A DNA stretch of 61,833 nucleotides from Sphingobacterium bovistauri (GTDB lineage Bacteria > Bacteroidota > Bacteroidia > Sphingobacteriales > Sphingobacteriaceae), in the NCBI RefSeq assembly GCF_020295405.1, contig NZ_JADEYP010000026.1, forward strand, positions 1 through 61,833, written 5' to 3'. The notes beneath the pieces were generated by a model. The model was not told the DNA's origin. It saw only the letters and a list, made by a program, of their open reading frames with translations, and did not search any database. Positions 16,219 through 26,386 of this stretch are shown piece after piece. Positions within the stretch are counted from its first letter, which is position 1; every line of letters starts with the position of its first letter. Both the position numbers and the translations under genes were made by a program.

Positions 16219-17403
16219 TTAAATTCCGAGTTTGGATTTAATCTCTTTTTGTAATGCATTTTTATGCAAAAGAATTGACAATGTTTTGAATTTTACGAAC
16301 TCCTTTGTCGCATACATATAGCCTTTGTAATCGTTTGAAGCGCCCCAAGAGTTTTTAACAATATAGTACTCTTTACCATTTTGATCTTTTACTAAACCAA
16401 CAATGTGCATACCGTGATCATCTGTTGTAGAGTAATTGTCATATGCTGCTTGACGCATATCTTCTGTTATTTGAGCTTCTGGCTTCGGACCATTGAACAA
16501 ATCACCTTGTTCTGCTGCCGACATTTTTTCAAATTCTTTTTCAGGAACAAATGCAACCCCATTTTTCCAACTAAAGAATTTCTCCGAAACGTCCGTCGCC
16601 CATGCAACGGTGTATCCATTTACTAAAGCATTGTCAATTACTTCTGTAATTTCATTCATCTTTACATTATAAAATCTTTCAAAAGACCAGTTGTCTGGTA
16701 TTAATAATGTAAATGGTTTATGGTATTCATACGCTTTGAATGAACTAATGCCAACATAATCATCAGGATTTATTCCGATTACTTGATCAGCCCATGTGCG
16801 TGGTGTATATGTTTTTCCATTGTATTGGAATGATTTAGGAGGAACACCTAGATAGGCATCCATTACACCCGTTACTGCGAGTTGCCAATTTGGTGTTAAT
16901 TTTTTTTCCTTTACAATATTCTCAGTCATACCATGTAGAATGTTACTCATTTCTGAGAAATTATTACGTGTTTGTCCTTCTCTAAGACCAGTGTAAATTT
17001 CTTGAGGCACAGCACCATATTTTCGATAAATCGTCAATACGTCATGTAGTTGACCACCTTCTCCCTGAGCTTGCTTACCATGCAATTGAACGAAAGTTTT
17101 TGCTTTTTCTAGATAAGTGTAATAAGCCGTGAAAATTTGTGATATTTCAACTGGTTTTTTACCCATACGTATCATTTCGGATTCTAAAAATGAATTGCCT
17201 GAATATGACCAACATGTGCCTGAGGAACCCTGATCTTTAATTGATGTATTAGCAAGATTGATAACCTCAGTAAAGATAAAGCCTTGTTTACTGTTGTCGC
17301 TTACATTATTTTTTAATGCATTGATCAAGTTATCTTGGGCGAAAGTTAAGGTACTTGTAGCTACCAAAAAGGACGCTATATAAAATGATTTTTTCCAGTT
17401 CAT
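16219..17403 (-). CDS. C1-family cysteine peptidase (aminopeptidase C / bleomycin hydrolase-like), secreted
   Basis: The 394-residue papain-fold peptidase has a signal peptide (MNWKKSFYIASFLVATS, cleavage probably after TFA). The active-site Cys64 is in QGSSGTCWSYSG, the histidine in DDHGMHIVGL and the asparagine in YIVKNSWGAS. The overall arrangement is that of PepC and bleomycin hydrolase, but the signal peptide suggests an exported form, as is common in Bacteroidota. I chose the ATG at 17403 because it places the signal peptide at the N-terminus; the frame is open further to 17436. Confidence 0.9.
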   Translation of the reverse strand: MNWKKSFYIASFLVATSTLTFAQDNLINALKNNVSDNSKQGFIFTEVINLANTSIKDQGSSGTCWSYSGNSFLESEMIRMGKKPVEISQIFTAYYTYLEKAKTFVQLHGKQAQGEGGQLHDVLTIYRKYGAVPQEIYTGLREGQTRNNFSEMSNILHGMTENIVKEKKLTPNWQLAVTGVMDAYLGVPPKSFQYNGKTYTPRTWADQVIGINPDDYVGISSFKAYEYHKPFTLLIPDNWSFERFYNVKMNEITEVIDNALVNGYTVAWATDVSEKFFSWKNGVAFVPEKEFEKMSAAEQGDLFNGPKPEAQITEDMRQAAYDNYSTTDDHGMHIVGLVKDQNGKEYYIVKNSWGASNDYKGYMYATKEFVKFKTLSILLHKNALQKEIKSKLGI

Positions 17404-17474
17404 ATCTATTATTTTTTTAATGTTTCGAATATACATTTTTTTTGTATTTCGTATTTGTAAAAATAATATTGTAA

Positions 17475-20400
17475 CTACTCTTGTTTTATGTGCATTGGTA
17501 ATATGATTATAAAATTGGTACCATGGTTAAGTTTGGTTTCATAATCAATTGATCCACCGATTCCGGAAATCGTTTGTTTTACGAATGCTAAACCTAATCC
17601 TGTGCCAGAACTTTTCGTAGTAAAGTTGGGTTTGAATATTTTGGGAATTACCTCATCCGGAATGCCAAATCCATTATCAGAGATTTCCACTTTTATCGTT
17701 TTCTCTTCGTGTGGCTTGATAGTGATCTTAATGCGTGGTTTACGACGTCCTAATGTAGCTTCAATTGCATTTTTTATTAAATTGTTAAATGATCGGATTA
17801 TTTGGTCTCTATCACCAAATATTTCAATTTCATTTTCAAATTGAGTTTCATTAATTAGTTCAATACTCACATTCGGTATATTATCATAAACATGTATCGA
17901 TTTATTTATCTTCTCGATCAAATTTAATACTACGAAATGTGACTCAGGTAATTTTGCAAATGCAGAAAACTCTGAAGCAATACGTGCCAATGCGTCAATC
18001 TGCTCTATGAATGAATTTGAAATTTTCTCAAAACGTTCTGGAAATCTATCGTCATTGTCTTTGAATGAACGATTCAATTGTTGAATTCCAAGCTTCATTG
18101 GCGTCAATGGGTTTTTTATTTCATGTGCTACTTGCTGGGCCATCTCACGCCATACACTTTCACGTTCTGCATGTCGAAGTTGTTTGGAATGTTCTTCCAA
18201 TTTTACGAGCATGTAGTTGTATTCTTTAACCAAAAGACCTATTTCATCATCCTTTTCCCAGTATAAAGATTCATTCGGTTTGTCAGAAATGTTTGTTTGA
18301 GAAAGTTTTTTTCTAATCATTTGCAACGGTTCAGTAATCTTATTAGAAATATACAAGGATAGAAAGGCAAAAATTATAAGGATGATTGTAAATATATTCA
18401 AAAGTGTTTTAAGCAAAATATTAGTGCTTTCCGTTTGATCATTATGATAGTTGAAATACGGTATACCTAAATATGCAATAGTTCTATAATTTGCATCTTT
18501 GATGGTCGCGTACGCGCTTTCATAATCAAAATCAATAATCTGTTCAATCATTAATGTTTCATTCTTCTTCAAAACATTCATTTCAATGTATGCATGTGGA
18601 TTGATATAAGATGAAATTAGATTATGATTATAAATGTTGGGTTGTGTGGTGAAAAATAGTTTTCCATTTTTGTCATACAAATTATAGTCTGTTACAACGA
18701 TTTCAGTTAGGGATGACATGGTTTTATATAAAGAAGATAGGTGCAGATTTGAGGAGTCTTTAGCCGCGATGTCTTCTAAATTTTGAACTACTTGTGATAT
18801 AAATCTAATCTTCTGATCCTTACTGTTTTGGATGGTTTGTAGTCTTATACTGTAAAAACTTATTATTCCCGAAATGATAATCGCAATCAAAACAGAACTA
18901 ATCACAAGTGTTTGTATCCGAGAACTGTATCTGATTTGTGCTAAGGAGTAACGAAGCCTCAGGTATAAATTAATAATTGTTACATCTTGTCGTATGTAGA
19001 TTGGAACTATTTGAACTAAGAACCTAACTACATTTATAATGATGTATAAAAACAAGAAGGTAATAGATACAACCGTAATAAATTGCCAGTATGATTGTAT
19101 TAGTTTACTGACAATAAGTGTAGTCTCTTTATTTGGCCGAAATATTATATGTTGATAATTTGTATTGTCATCAATCACATAGAATTCATGGATATTTTTA
19201 TCTAAATATTGATCTTTATCAGCGTATGTGTAAGTTCCATTTTGACTTATTAATATTCCGTTCTTATAGATAGCAAAATTGTAATCTTTTGTCTTTACAT
19301 TATCAAAATTTTCATTACTATTATTTGTAACAAAGGGGATGTGGGTCGTTACGTCTTTGATGTTTTTCTTTAAATTTAATATTATAGAGAAATTATTTCC
19401 CTCATTATCTTCCGTGTTTATTAATGTAAAATAATCATAATGACCTATTTCTGTTTTTGATTTATAAAATGATTTAGTGAAATTTACTTTAGAAGCATTT
19501 GAAATAACTTTTTCTCGATAATCTATGAGCGGATTGAAATTATAACTGTCAAGTGCTTTTTCATTTAAATAATAGTAGCCAGAGAAACTGTAATTGGTCA
19601 AATATCCAACCAAATAAGTTTTTTGAATATAGTCGTCAATTAATTGAGAATTTGGGTTTTCGCTCGTTATTCTAATCAGTTTTTTTAACTGTTGATCATT
19701 TTCAATTTCACTCTCTATTTGTGCAAAAAGGGAAATAGCTTCAACATCATCGTCAGCTTCCAAATTAAGAAGCATCAATTTCATATGTTCTCTATTATTC
19801 TCATTGATCGCATCAGCAAATTTGATAGTTGTAATACATGCTAATGTCAGGATAGCGATAATCTGTGTATACAGATTATTGTATTTTAACATGGATTTAT
19901 CAAATGATTGCATCATTATCAGGATACCAATTAAAATATTTATCAATGAAAAATTTTGATAAAAACCGCTGATTATAAGCGTAATTACTAAAGAAATTAA
20001 TTGGATGTTTAGATTTGTAGTAGTTTTTGGAGTTAAAATTTTTCCAATATAAACTAATATATCCGTCATCAATATAATTGAAAAGATGATTATAGCATAT
20101 ATTAATATATGATAGAAAGTAAAATCGTAGGTGAAAAGTAGAGTAATGAGATCTTCAGTAGAGAATGACGAATGTGTAATTAATGTTGCTAGCTGGCTAA
20201 ACAATTGATTGTACAAATAGTATATACCCAATAGCAGAAATAAGTAGACCCAATTGCGAACATTGTATTTCAAAATAAAATTCGGAACAACAAAATATTT
20301 TTTGATGTATATACAAAAGCAAACAATCCAAAGTAATACTATGGAATTAACTAAGAATGACCAAAGATTTGGTGCTAGATAATTATAGGCGTAAGTACGA

Positions 20401-21218
20401 GGAGAGAATAGTTTATAGTCGGAAATTTGGGATAGCCAATTGGTTTCAAGATCAATAATTCGTATGACAGAAAATGTAAAGCCTAATAATAAAATAGAAA
20501 AGAGTGGTTTTCCTGATCTTGCAATATTTACGCATATATTACTAATCAAAATTACGCCACAGATAGTACCTAGGACCCAACAGAATAGTTGAATGGTAAG
20601 ATATATGTTATTATATTTATTGCTTTTTAATTTTACGGAAAAGAGGTAATTATTCTTAGTTGAGTAAATGTTGCGGATTTCTTCGTTATCACCAAATTTT
20701 GCTACTTGTAATTGTGTGTTTGAAGTAGCCGCAAAATAGTTCTGACTATTTTTTGCTTTATAAGATGTATTATATTGTCGGTCAATTGGGATTAGTGCTA
20801 CAATATTCAATTCAGCTGTTAATTTCTTTTTCTTGACAATAAATGAAAAATTATCAGCTAGAATGTATGAAATGCCATCTTTTAGACCTAAGTCTGTATC
20901 AGGAACATAAATATTAGATGACCAAAATATAGGCTTTGAATTCTTATATATATAGAGATAGATTTGTTCACTGTCATATTTGTTTGCGATTTCTCTAACT
21001 TGTAAAGGATACCGTTCGCTATTTACAAATGTTTTGTGAAGGATTGAATCTGAAAAAATTTTATAAACAAGCTTTTCCTTATTGTGGAGCTGTGTTGTGA
21101 ATTTTTTTGTTTCGAGATTTAAGATGTCGACATCAGTAACTGCATTTTTGACTGTAACTGCTGTAGCAAAAAATAATAGGGTTAGAACGAATAATAATAT
21201 CCTAATTTTGTTTTTCAT
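17475..21218 (-). CDS. Large membrane sensor histidine kinase (NtrY-like)
   Basis: A 1247-residue kinase. The N-terminal half has a first membrane helix at about 5-25, an extracytoplasmic segment to about 210, and a bundle of about seven helices to about 480. A second extracytoplasmic domain follows, then helices near 720 and 780, another sensor segment and a helix near 935. Next are a HAMP domain (about 960-1010), a HisKA domain with WREMAQQVAHEIKNPLTPMK (phosphoacceptor His1032) and a HATPase domain ending GTGLGLAFVKQTISGIGG. The HisKA sequence is of the NtrY type. No response regulator gene is adjacent, and the signal is unknown. Confidence 0.85.
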   Translation of the reverse strand: MKNKIRILLFVLTLLFFATAVTVKNAVTDVDILNLETKKFTTQLHNKEKLVYKIFSDSILHKTFVNSERYPLQVREIANKYDSEQIYLYIYKNSKPIFWSSNIYVPDTDLGLKDGISYILADNFSFIVKKKKLTAELNIVALIPIDRQYNTSYKAKNSQNYFAATSNTQLQVAKFGDNEEIRNIYSTKNNYLFSVKLKSNKYNNIYLTIQLFCWVLGTICGVILISNICVNIARSGKPLFSILLLGFTFSVIRIIDLETNWLSQISDYKLFSPRTYAYNYLAPNLWSFLVNSIVLLWIVCFCIYIKKYFVVPNFILKYNVRNWVYLFLLLGIYYLYNQLFSQLATLITHSSFSTEDLITLLFTYDFTFYHILIYAIIIFSIILMTDILVYIGKILTPKTTTNLNIQLISLVITLIISGFYQNFSLINILIGILIMMQSFDKSMLKYNNLYTQIIAILTLACITTIKFADAINENNREHMKLMLLNLEADDDVEAISLFAQIESEIENDQQLKKLIRITSENPNSQLIDDYIQKTYLVGYLTNYSFSGYYYLNEKALDSYNFNPLIDYREKVISNASKVNFTKSFYKSKTEIGHYDYFTLINTEDNEGNNFSIILNLKKNIKDVTTHIPFVTNNSNENFDNVKTKDYNFAIYKNGILISQNGTYTYADKDQYLDKNIHEFYVIDDNTNYQHIIFRPNKETTLIVSKLIQSYWQFITVVSITFLFLYIIINVVRFLVQIVPIYIRQDVTIINLYLRLRYSLAQIRYSSRIQTLVISSVLIAIIISGIISFYSIRLQTIQNSKDQKIRFISQVVQNLEDIAAKDSSNLHLSSLYKTMSSLTEIVVTDYNLYDKNGKLFFTTQPNIYNHNLISSYINPHAYIEMNVLKKNETLMIEQIIDFDYESAYATIKDANYRTIAYLGIPYFNYHNDQTESTNILLKTLLNIFTIILIIFAFLSLYISNKITEPLQMIRKKLSQTNISDKPNESLYWEKDDEIGLLVKEYNYMLVKLEEHSKQLRHAERESVWREMAQQVAHEIKNPLTPMKLGIQQLNRSFKDNDDRFPERFEKISNSFIEQIDALARIASEFSAFAKLPESHFVVLNLIEKINKSIHVYDNIPNVSIELINETQFENEIEIFGDRDQIIRSFNNLIKNAIEATLGRRKPRIKITIKPHEEKTIKVEISDNGFGIPDEVIPKIFKPNFTTKSSGTGLGLAFVKQTISGIGGSIDYETKLNHGTNFIIILPMHIKQE

Positions 21219-21350
21219 ATTATGCGTGCTGCGATTATGTTTTCTTATCTTAAAATATGTTTATTCGATAATGTTAAAATTAGCATAAATATTTGACACT
21301 AAATAAAGATTCAACTCTTCTTTAATGTCTTGCATTCAAACAAAAAAATA

Positions 21351-22187
21351 CTACTTTTCAATCGGAAGATTCAAATTCTCGTTTCCCCATTCAGACCACG
21401 ATCCATCATATACTCTAATGTTTGGTGTACCAATCAGATGACTAGCAAACGCTAATATTGATGCTGTAATTCCTGAACCACATGTGAAGACATGGGTAGA
21501 GTTTCTAGGATTTTGTTCTTTGAAAATAGTCTCAATTTCTTTAATATCTGAATAAAACTCACCTTTTAGCAAATTTTCGAACGGAATATTTTTAGAGTGA
21601 GGGATGTGTCCACTTTTCAAACCTTTTCTTGGTTCGGGGGCTATTCCTGAGAATCGCCCTTGGCTCCGTGCATCAAAAATTTCTATACTATTACCGTCAA
21701 GATGTTTTAGTATATAATCTTTATCAGCAATCCATTCATTCAAATAGTTAGTTTTTAAGTTACCTTTTTCTACGGATTCTTTGTAGTTATTTGAGATAGG
21801 GTAATTGAATTTTTTCCAAGCTGGTACGCCTCCGTTTAATATATAAACATTATGAAACCCCATGACTTTGAACATCCACCAAGCACGTGGACTAGAATAT
21901 ACTCCCCATCGATCATACAGTACTACTGTACTTGTCTGGTTAATCCCAATATTTTGCATTTCGTTTTCAAATATTATCGGAGAAACCAACGTGTGAGGTA
22001 AGGAAGAGGTATTATCGGATAGTTTACCTTCAATATCAAAAAATGACGAATTGGGAATTAATTCCAATTTTTCAGCCTTCATGGATTGGCCTACTTTGTC
22101 AATTGTACAATCCAAAAGTACTATAGTATCTTGTTTCAACGCATCGGCAAGTTCTTGAGCGGTGATCAATGAAGATTTGAAGATCAT
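21351..22187 (-). CDS. Thiosulfate/3-mercaptopyruvate sulfurtransferase
   Basis: A 278-residue protein with two rhodanese domains. The N-terminal one is inactive, and the C-terminal one has the catalytic Cys236 in FTCGSGITAS. The CGSGxTA loop is the signature of 3-mercaptopyruvate sulfurtransferases, which transfer sulfur to thiol acceptors or cyanide. Supporting motifs are VVLYDRWGVYSSPRAWWMF and EIFDARSQGRFSG. The gene lies between rpsA and the large kinase but is separated from rpsA by a terminator. Confidence 0.9.
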   Translation of the reverse strand: MIFKSSLITAQELADALKQDTIVLLDCTIDKVGQSMKAEKLELIPNSSFFDIEGKLSDNTSSLPHTLVSPIIFENEMQNIGINQTSTVVLYDRWGVYSSPRAWWMFKVMGFHNVYILNGGVPAWKKFNYPISNNYKESVEKGNLKTNYLNEWIADKDYILKHLDGNSIEIFDARSQGRFSGIAPEPRKGLKSGHIPHSKNIPFENLLKGEFYSDIKEIETIFKEQNPRNSTHVFTCGSGITASILAFASHLIGTPNIRVYDGSWSEWGNENLNLPIEK

Positions 22188-22221
22188 GTTCTAAAATAAT
22201 GAATGTTTGTTAATAAAACAA

Positions 22222-22249
22222 AAAGCCCCAATCCTAAGATTGGGGCTTT
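22222..22249 (-). terminator. Terminator of rpsA
   Basis: A perfect 12-bp stem AAAGCCCCAATC/GATTGGGGCTTT with a 4-base loop, followed on the minus strand by a T-rich run. It is 28 bp after the rpsA stop codon. Confidence 0.9.
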
Positions 22250-22277
22250 ATATAGAAGATTCTAAATTAAATTAGAA

Positions 22278-24200
22278 TTATTTACCACCTTCCATTTGCT
22301 CTTTTAATTGAGCTAATACGTCTAAGTCACCTAAAGTAGATTTCTCAACTGAATCTTTTACTTTTTTAACCGCGTTTGAAGCTGATTTAGCATCTTTTTT
22401 GCGTGTATTAGATTCTTCTTTACGAGCTTCTTCTTTAGCCTCTTCCCATATACGAGAGTGAGAGATTACTAAACGTTTGTTTTCTTTATTGAATTCAATG
22501 ATTTTGAACTCTGCATTGTCATCAACTTTCAATACAGAACCATCTTCTTTTACAGAGTGTTTAGAAGGACAGAAACCTTCAACACCATATTGTAAAGCTA
22601 CGATATCACCTTTGTCACCAACTTTGATTACTGTACCTTCGTGGATCGAACCTTCAGTAAAGATAGTTTCGAATGTATCCCAAGGGTTTTCTTCTAATTG
22701 TTTGTGGCCTAAAGATAACTTACGGTTCTCTTCGTCTAATTCTAAAACAACTACGTCTAATGTTTCACCTACTTTAGTGAATTCGTTAGGGTGGTTGATT
22801 TTTTTAGACCAAGATAAGTCAGAGATGTGGATCAAACCATCGATACCGTCTTCTAATTCTACAAAAACACCGAAGTTAGTCATGTTTTTAACTACAGCTG
22901 TTTGTTTAGAACCTACAGGGTAACGCTCAGTGATGTTTTTCCAAGGATCTGGAGTCAATTGTTTAATACCTAAGCTCATTTTACGCTCTTCACGGTCTAA
23001 CGTTAAGATTTGAGCTTCGATTTCGTCACCTACTTTTAAGAACTCTTGAGGAGAACGTAAGTTTTGTGACCATGACATTTCAGATACGTGGATCAAACCT
23101 TCAACACCAGGGATGATTTCTAAGAAAGCACCGTAATCAGCAACTGTTACGATTTTACCTTTTACTTTAGAACCAATCTCTAATGCTGTATCCAAAGATT
23201 CCCAAGGATGAGCTGATAATTGTTTTAAACCTAATGCGATACGTTTTTTCTCATCATCAAAGTCTAATACTACCACGTTGATCGTTTGATCTAATGCTAA
23301 TACTTCTTTTGGATGCTCGATACGACCCCAAGAGATATCAGTAATGTGAAGTAAACCGTCAACACCACCTAAGTCGATGAATACACCGAAATCAGTAATG
23401 TTTTTAACAGTACCTTCTAATACTTGACCTTTTTCTAATTTAGCAACGATTTCTGATTTTTGGTTTTCTAAATCGTCTTCAATTAATACTTTGTGAGATA
23501 CTACTACGTTTTTGAATTCGTGGTTGATTTTTACAACTTTGAATTCCATAGTTTTACCTACGTAAACATCGTAATCACGGATAGGTTTGATATCGATTTG
23601 AGATCCAGGTAAGAAAGCTTCTACACCTTTAATGTCTACGATTAAACCACCTTTAGTACGAGATTTAACGAAACCGTCGATGATAGCATCATTTTCTAAT
23701 GCTTCATTGATAGCTTCCCATGATTTTTGAGTTTTTGCACGCTTACGTGACAATACCAATTGACCATTTGCATCTTCTTGAGACTCTACAAATACATCAA
23801 CAGTATCCCCGATTTTTAATTCAGGAAGATCACGAAACTCAGTTTTTGCTACAAGACCGTCTGATTTGAAACCTACGTTTAATACAACGTCTTTGTTGTT
23901 GATAGAAACAACAACACCTTCGATAATTTCACCTTGATTGATTTGGTTGAAAGTACCAGCATACTGCTCTTCTAATTTCGAACGTTCAGCTTCGCTGTAG
24001 TTACCGAAAGATTTTTCGTCAGCATCCCAATCGAAGTCACCTTCTGGTGTAGACCAAGTAGTTGATTTGATTTGGTCGATCAAAGTTGAATCTGCTTCAG
24101 ACTCAATTGTCTCAGTGTCTTTCACTACTTTAGTGTCAGCACCTTGTAGCTCTGCGTTTTTCGCCGCTAACTCTTTTTCTGCTTCTTGTTTTTTTGCCAT
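22278..24200 (-). CDS. rpsA: 30S ribosomal protein S1
   Basis: A 640-residue protein with six S1 (OB-fold) RNA-binding domains, starting near residues 92, 177, 258, 345, 430 and 518. The central repeats (GVFIDLGGVDGLLHITDISW, GAFLEIIPGVEGLIHVSEMS, GVFVELEDGIDGLIHISDLS) are the most typical. The acidic N-terminal extension and Lys-rich C-terminal tail are as in Bacteroidota S1. It binds mRNA at the 30S subunit. The leader is unusual, with a hairpin and a strong Shine-Dalgarno sequence (24211-24245). Confidence 0.95.
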   Translation of the reverse strand: MAKKQEAEKELAAKNAELQGADTKVVKDTETIESEADSTLIDQIKSTTWSTPEGDFDWDADEKSFGNYSEAERSKLEEQYAGTFNQINQGEIIEGVVVSINNKDVVLNVGFKSDGLVAKTEFRDLPELKIGDTVDVFVESQEDANGQLVLSRKRAKTQKSWEAINEALENDAIIDGFVKSRTKGGLIVDIKGVEAFLPGSQIDIKPIRDYDVYVGKTMEFKVVKINHEFKNVVVSHKVLIEDDLENQKSEIVAKLEKGQVLEGTVKNITDFGVFIDLGGVDGLLHITDISWGRIEHPKEVLALDQTINVVVLDFDDEKKRIALGLKQLSAHPWESLDTALEIGSKVKGKIVTVADYGAFLEIIPGVEGLIHVSEMSWSQNLRSPQEFLKVGDEIEAQILTLDREERKMSLGIKQLTPDPWKNITERYPVGSKQTAVVKNMTNFGVFVELEDGIDGLIHISDLSWSKKINHPNEFTKVGETLDVVVLELDEENRKLSLGHKQLEENPWDTFETIFTEGSIHEGTVIKVGDKGDIVALQYGVEGFCPSKHSVKEDGSVLKVDDNAEFKIIEFNKENKRLVISHSRIWEEAKEEARKEESNTRKKDAKSASNAVKKVKDSVEKSTLGDLDVLAQLKEQMEGGK

Positions 24201-24206
24201 TAATTA

Positions 24207-24245
24207 ATTTCTCCTTTTTCCTACATTGTAGGAAGTGCAAAGATA
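24207..24245 (-). promoter_or_regulatory. rpsA leader: -7 box, hairpin and strong Shine-Dalgarno sequence
   Basis: On the minus strand the order is TATCTTTG (24238-24245, -7 consensus), then an inverted repeat TTCCTACA/TGTAGGAA around one base (24218-24234), then AAAGGAG ten bases before the ATG. Anti-SD complementarity this good is unusual in this phylum, and the hairpin lies directly upstream of it. This suggests translational control of S1 synthesis, possibly by S1 itself. Confidence 0.55.
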
Positions 24246-24293
24246 CTAAAAACTTTTATTTCCAATCATTTAAGTAGAAAAAAGTTTTACTCT

Positions 24294-26378
24294 TTAAATG
24301 CTGCTCTCTTTGTCTCCATACAATGTTTGATTTATAGTCTTCACTATGTCCTTTTCATTGAATGGTTTAATTATTACGTTGTCAAAGAATGTATTGCGTT
24401 TTATTTCTAATTCTCGGATTTGTTCATAATCAGATGAGGTAGCAATTATTTTTGTATCGTTTAAGGTGGGAATTTGTCTTGCATACACTAAAAATTCGTC
24501 TCCAGTCATTATGGGCATATTAATATCAGTGATAATAATATTAGGGACAAATGTTTTTAAGATTTCGAGTGCTTCTAATCCGTTGGTAGCAGCTTTTACA
24601 TGTTTGAATGTTTGGAAAAATTGTTTTAAATAAAGAATGTTAAGAACATTATCATCTACCAATAACCATGTGAGTTCATTAGGGTATTCCGACAATGACT
24701 TATATTCAACTGTGGACTTAATTTTCTTTTTAGCTTTTGGAATTGGTATTTCAACACTGAAAGTAGTTCCTATGTTTTCCTTACTTGTGAATGTAATCGT
24801 TCCTTGTAATTGCTTGACAATACGTTCTGTAATGTATAATCCTAAACCTATTCCATTACTTAATTTGCTTTCATTGCTTTTGGTAAAATATTTCTTAAAA
24901 ATATTGGGTTGCATATTTGCGGGTATACCTAAGCCAGTATCTATCACTTTTATATGTAAATTATTCAGTTCATTTATTCTAATAAAACAAGTCACTTTTC
25001 CATACATGGTGTATTTAATTCCATTTGAAATAAGATTTGTCAGAATTTGCCTTACTTTGAGTTCATCAGAATGAATAATGGTAGGCGTGTCTTCTTCAAC
25101 AGCTACCTCCAATTCTATTTTTTTTAATTCAGCTTGACTTTCGTGAATTGTAAAGACATCAAGGGCTAACTCTTCAATATCAAAATCACTAAGTTCGGGT
25201 TTTGCAGAGTAATCTATTTTGCTAAGATTGAGAATGTCATTTATAGTTCGTGAAGTGTTTGAAATGTTTGAATATGCTGAGTCAAGAAAAAGTTGTTCTT
25301 TTTCTGAATATATATTTGATCTTTTTTTCAATAAATCTATTATACCAATCAAGGAATTGATTGGCGTTCTTATTTCATGACTTATTTCAGCAAGTATATC
25401 AGATTTTTCAGAAGCTAATTTGGCTGCATATCGTTGTTCTTGAACCAGCTGCTTTTGATAAAATCTATTCCTAAATTGATAATAGATCATGATTGATATC
25501 AATATGAAAATAAAGATTAAACATAAAATGGTCTGCCAAGCAATTTTTTCAGATTGTTTAAGTAAATCTTCATGTTGATCATGAAGCAACATTTTTTGTC
25601 TGATTATCTGGAGTTCATCAATTTCGAGTAATACTTGGTATATACTATATAATATGGTGAAGTGATTTGATAGAAGTTTTCGTTCTGATTTGCGTAATAT
25701 TTCATACGAATTTTTGAAGGCATTAAAGCGTTTGTAGTTGGTGTTTGAGAAATTTCTTAGATTTTGATTATATAATTTAATAGCTTCTTTGTCAACTACT
25801 GGTTCTTCAGCTTTTCGGAATAACTTATTAAGTAAAGATTTATTTTTGTTTTGTGGAGCTTTGACTACTTTATCGATATCCATACTAAGATTACTAGTGG
25901 ATGGAGGCTGCACTAGTATCGAAGTGTCGTGGTCTTGGTCAGTGGAGTTGGATAGTGGTGTTAAGCTTTGAATTTCATCAAGTTTGCTTTCAATAATCAA
26001 GTATCTGTTGAAGCTTATTACAGCGCTAGGATCCAAAGGTGTTCCTGATGTATCTAGCCTATATTGATTAATTATATCCTCAATCTTTTTGTCTAATTGA
26101 TAAATATGTTTTATGTACGCATTGTAATAGGCTGTATCGAGATTTACGGAATACTTCCTGAAATTATTTTCAGCGTCTAAGAACTCACTAAGGGCGTTTT
26201 CGTAATGCGCATCTTTGTAATTTGTTAATTCAATTAGTTTGGAGATTCTTGTATTAATGACCTCAAAATAATTGATACTAATGAAAAATATTGTTGAGAT
26301 AACTAGAAAAAGTGTAATGGTGACAAACAATAATGCTGTTCGAATTCTATTGCTTGATTTAACTCCTTTTTCTATCAT
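24294..26378 (-). CDS. Hybrid sensor histidine kinase / response regulator
   Basis: A 694-residue protein. The first membrane helix is at about 16-36 and the second at about 280-302, with a largely helical extracytoplasmic region between that includes an unusual stretch rich in Ser, Pro and Lys near 150-195. A HisKA domain follows (LAEISHEIRTPINSLIG, His334), then a HATPase domain (GIGLGLYITERIVKQL) and a C-terminal receiver with Asp618 in IIITDINMP and the lysine in IIKPFN. No DNA-binding output is present, so phosphate probably passes to another protein. It starts 8 bp after yihY and probably belongs to the run from the PASTA gene. Confidence 0.88.
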   Translation of the reverse strand: MIEKGVKSSNRIRTALLFVTITLFLVISTIFFISINYFEVINTRISKLIELTNYKDAHYENALSEFLDAENNFRKYSVNLDTAYYNAYIKHIYQLDKKIEDIINQYRLDTSGTPLDPSAVISFNRYLIIESKLDEIQSLTPLSNSTDQDHDTSILVQPPSTSNLSMDIDKVVKAPQNKNKSLLNKLFRKAEEPVVDKEAIKLYNQNLRNFSNTNYKRFNAFKNSYEILRKSERKLLSNHFTILYSIYQVLLEIDELQIIRQKMLLHDQHEDLLKQSEKIAWQTILCLIFIFILISIMIYYQFRNRFYQKQLVQEQRYAAKLASEKSDILAEISHEIRTPINSLIGIIDLLKKRSNIYSEKEQLFLDSAYSNISNTSRTINDILNLSKIDYSAKPELSDFDIEELALDVFTIHESQAELKKIELEVAVEEDTPTIIHSDELKVRQILTNLISNGIKYTMYGKVTCFIRINELNNLHIKVIDTGLGIPANMQPNIFKKYFTKSNESKLSNGIGLGLYITERIVKQLQGTITFTSKENIGTTFSVEIPIPKAKKKIKSTVEYKSLSEYPNELTWLLVDDNVLNILYLKQFFQTFKHVKAATNGLEALEILKTFVPNIIITDINMPIMTGDEFLVYARQIPTLNDTKIIATSSDYEQIRELEIKRNTFFDNVIIKPFNEKDIVKTINQTLYGDKESSI

Positions 26379-26386
26379 TGGTTAAT

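Noticed and set aside
22477..22923. 148-codon open frame antisense to rpsA
   Set aside because: It lies fully inside rpsA, which carries six clear S1 domains, and looks like a codon-bias shadow.
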